The notes under the pieces were generated by a model. The model was not told the DNA's origin and did no database searches. It saw nothing but the letters and a program-made list of their open reading frames with translations. The position numbers were made by a program, and so were the translations under genes. A stretch of DNA of 64,000 nt from Bacillus ectoiniformans (GTDB taxonomy: Bacteria; Bacillota; Bacilli; Bacillales; Domibacillaceae), in contig NZ_JAFBES010000003.1 of assembly GCF_016908875.1 (NCBI RefSeq), positions 310,001 through 374,000 on the forward strand, written 5' to 3'. Shown in pieces: positions 62,350 to 64,000 of the stretch; the first letter of the stretch is position 1, and each line of letters starts with the position of its first letter.

Positions 62350-63831
62350 ATGACTGACAGATATACAGATGATAGTTTTGCCTTACACACAGATTTGTAC
62401 CAGATTAATATGGCGGAAACGTATTGGGAAGACGGCATTCATAATCGCAGAGCGGTGTTTGAATTGTATTTTCGCAAACTGCCTTTTGGATCAGGGTTTG
62501 GAATTTTTGCTGGACTAGAACGGATGATTGATTTTATCAAAGGGTATCGATTTACTGATCACGATATTGATTATTTAAGAGAAGAATTGGGGTATAAGGA
62601 GGATTTCTTAGAATATCTTAAAACAGTCCGCTTTAATGGGAAGATTCGATCCATGAAAGAGGGGGAGCTGGTATTTGCCAATGAGCCGATTCTTCAAGTA
62701 GAAGCAAACTTAGCAGAGGCGCAGCTGGTTGAAACAGCCTTACTTAATATCGTAAACTATCAGACTTTAATTGCCACCAAAGCCTCTCGAATTAAACTAG
62801 CGGCAGGCGAACAGTCAGTGATGGAATTTGGGACTAGACGGGCGCATGAATTCGATGCAGCCGTTTGGGGAACGAGAGCGGCTTATATCGGCGGCTTTTC
62901 GGCAACGAGCAATGTAAGAGCAGGCAAGAAATTCGGCATTCCGGTTGCTGGCACGCACGCTCATTCTTTGGTGCAAGCCTACCGAGATGAATATGAAGCT
63001 TTTCACAAATATGCCCGTCGCCACAGCGAATGTACCTTCTTAGTCGATACGTATGACACATTAAAGTCAGGGGTACCAACGGCTATTCAGGTCGCAAAAG
63101 AACTGGGGGACAGCATACAGTTTAATGGGATTCGTTTGGATAGCGGGGACATGGCTTATTTATCTAAAGAAGCAAGAAAAATGCTGGACCAGGCTGGATT
63201 TACAGAGACGAAGATTGTGGCTTCGAATGATCTAGATGAAGAAAAGATTATCAATTTAAAAGCACAAGGAGCAAAAATAGATGCGTGGGGAGTAGGCACT
63301 AAGGTCATTACAGCTTATGATCAGCCGGCGCTGGGAGCTGTTTACAAAATGGTGGCGATTGAAGACGAGCAAGGGGAAATGGTCGATACCATTAAAATCT
63401 CGGGCAACCCAGAGAAAGTCTCGACCCCGGGATTAAAGAAACTGTATCGTATTATTAATTTAGTCAACAACCGCTCAGAGGGAGATTACATCGCCATGAG
63501 TGATGAACATCCTCAAGAAGAAGAAAAACTGAAAATGTTTCACCCCGTTCACACCTATGTGTCTAAGTTCGTGACTAACTTTGAAGCGAGAGAGATGCAC
63601 GCGGATATTTTTATCGATGGGGAATTAGTTTATCAACTGCCGAACATTCAAGACGTTCAGCAATATGCAAAAGAAAACCTAGAGCTGCTTTGGGATGAAT
63701 ACAAACGCTCATTATTTCCTGAGGAATACCCCGTCGATTTAAGTGAGAAGTGCTGGAATAACAAAATGGAGAATATAAAAAAGGCTATGGGGTCAGACCC
63801 ACTAGCGTTGCACGCATTGAAAAATATGTAA
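62350..63831 (+). CDS. pncB: Nicotinate phosphoribosyltransferase
   Basis: 493 aa; ATG 62350 lies eight bases after AGGAGG; the ATG at 62344 is too close. Family features: start LHTDLYQINMAETYWEDGIH, FELYFRKLPFGSGFGIFAGL, EFGTRRAHEFDAAVWGTRAA, GTHAHSLVQAY, IRLDSGDMAYLSKEARKMLD and the phosphate-binding GAKIDAWGVGTKVITAYDQP. Converts nicotinate and PRPP to nicotinate mononucleotide, completing salvage with the preceding nicotinamidase. A GGGGTCAGACCC stretch near its end (63790-63801) resembles a worn family 2 half-site but is in frame. Confidence 0.9.
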   Translation: MTDRYTDDSFALHTDLYQINMAETYWEDGIHNRRAVFELYFRKLPFGSGFGIFAGLERMIDFIKGYRFTDHDIDYLREELGYKEDFLEYLKTVRFNGKIRSMKEGELVFANEPILQVEANLAEAQLVETALLNIVNYQTLIATKASRIKLAAGEQSVMEFGTRRAHEFDAAVWGTRAAYIGGFSATSNVRAGKKFGIPVAGTHAHSLVQAYRDEYEAFHKYARRHSECTFLVDTYDTLKSGVPTAIQVAKELGDSIQFNGIRLDSGDMAYLSKEARKMLDQAGFTETKIVASNDLDEEKIINLKAQGAKIDAWGVGTKVITAYDQPALGAVYKMVAIEDEQGEMVDTIKISGNPEKVSTPGLKKLYRIINLVNNRSEGDYIAMSDEHPQEEEKLKMFHPVHTYVSKFVTNFEAREMHADIFIDGELVYQLPNIQDVQQYAKENLELLWDEYKRSLFPEEYPVDLSEKCWNNKMENIKKAMGSDPLALHALKNM

Positions 63832-63867
63832 AATATCATAAAAAGTTTACGAAAAAGAAAAAAACTC

Positions 63868-63936
63868 CTATTGTAGAAGTTGTTGACCTTGTGTTGTTCC
63901 CTAAAACAAACAAGTCTTCTACAAAGGAGTTTTCCA
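63868..63936. repeat. Inverted repeat at a probable IS left end
   Basis: AAAACTCCTATTGTAGAAG and CTTCTACAAAGGAGTTTT are inverted copies about 30 bases apart, directly before a new start codon at the window edge. Confidence 0.5.
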
Positions 63937-64000
63937 ATGAACAAGAAAAGTATAGGACGTCAATTGCTTATTTGTCAATGCTTATCCCTTCTTCCTACCG
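63937..64000 (+). CDS. 5' end of an unidentified gene (possible transposase)
   Basis: ATG 63937 after ACAAAGGAGTTTTCCA; only MNKKSIGRQLLICQCLSLLP is visible before the window ends. The preceding inverted repeat suggests an insertion sequence, but too little is present to name the family. Confidence 0.35.
   Translation, partial: MNKKSIGRQLLICQCLSLLPT

Noticed and set aside
63788-63806. GGGGTCAGACCC near the end of pncB as a family 2 REP
   Set aside because: It is in frame within a conserved gene and lacks the rest of the repeat; chance or an old trace cannot be told apart.

Overview
The window looks like a low-GC Gram-positive chromosome, most likely a spore-forming Bacillaceae/Planococcaceae relative. 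Supporting signs are AGGAGG ribosome sites, frequent TTG/GTG starts, S-layer (SLH) proteins, a BclA-type exosporium domain, YifB/ComM, a 7TMR-DISM kinase and an NrtR-PncA-PncB operon. No rRNA, tRNA or CRISPR array was seen.

Layout. 1-4.5 kb: 3' end of an Ig-like surface protein, then decayed repeat modules, two small hypothetical genes and a toxin-like small mRNA. 4.7-7.5 kb: YifB/ComM, a REP-associated tyrosine transposase (RAYT1) and a small membrane protein. 7.6-28.8 kb: surface-protein region with three SLH genes, two ORF-less group II introns, three solitary intron domain V-VI cassettes, five start-less 3' exons, and a 7TMR-DISM hybrid kinase/SARP-type regulator pair. 28.8-35.3 kb: debris (patatin and lipoprotein pseudogenes, IS66 remnant) and small hypothetical genes. 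36-47.4 kb: two giant SLH proteins. 47.4-53.4 kb: GNAT-like protein, small membrane protein, NERD protein, and a nuclease-like gene pair flanked by SH3 paralogues. 53.5-60.1 kb: SLH-CAP protein, SLH protein, other secreted proteins and a second RAYT. 60.5-63.8 kb: NAD salvage operon. The right edge enters what may be an insertion sequence.

Most notable system. Two SLH genes (8608-11976 and 22947-26978) are each followed by an ORF-less group II intron. Five coding segments without start codon or ribosome site each follow a group II domain V + VI: two after the complete introns, three after solitary V-VI cassettes. All five open in the same phase after the same junction (GAAT/AGY). They encode exchangeable surface modules: Ig-like, LamG lectin-like, BclA jelly-roll-like and an SLH-protein-type C-terminus. 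This resembles the alternatively spliced S-layer intron described in Clostridium tetani, but here cassettes also lie beyond an intervening operon and on the opposite strand, which would need trans-splicing or rearrangement. Both introns present a domain IV hairpin loop containing TTTCCCC, and each solitary cassette carries a complementary GGGGAAATAA just before its domain V. This could rebuild domain IV in cis or trans. The 5' splice site is not resolved.

A second theme is interspersed repeats. Family 1 (GGGACA..GGGACAGG..GTCCC hairpins) is scattered from 2 to 50 kb, with RAYT1 inside that range. Family 2 (GGGGACTGACCCC, often with CACTGCGTTAAAGCG) clusters around RAYT2. A third family (GAAAC..GGACGGTTC) forms inverted pairs. 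Many copies sit exactly at stop codons or cut genes short, and many family 1 copies are fused to a terminator-like hairpin.
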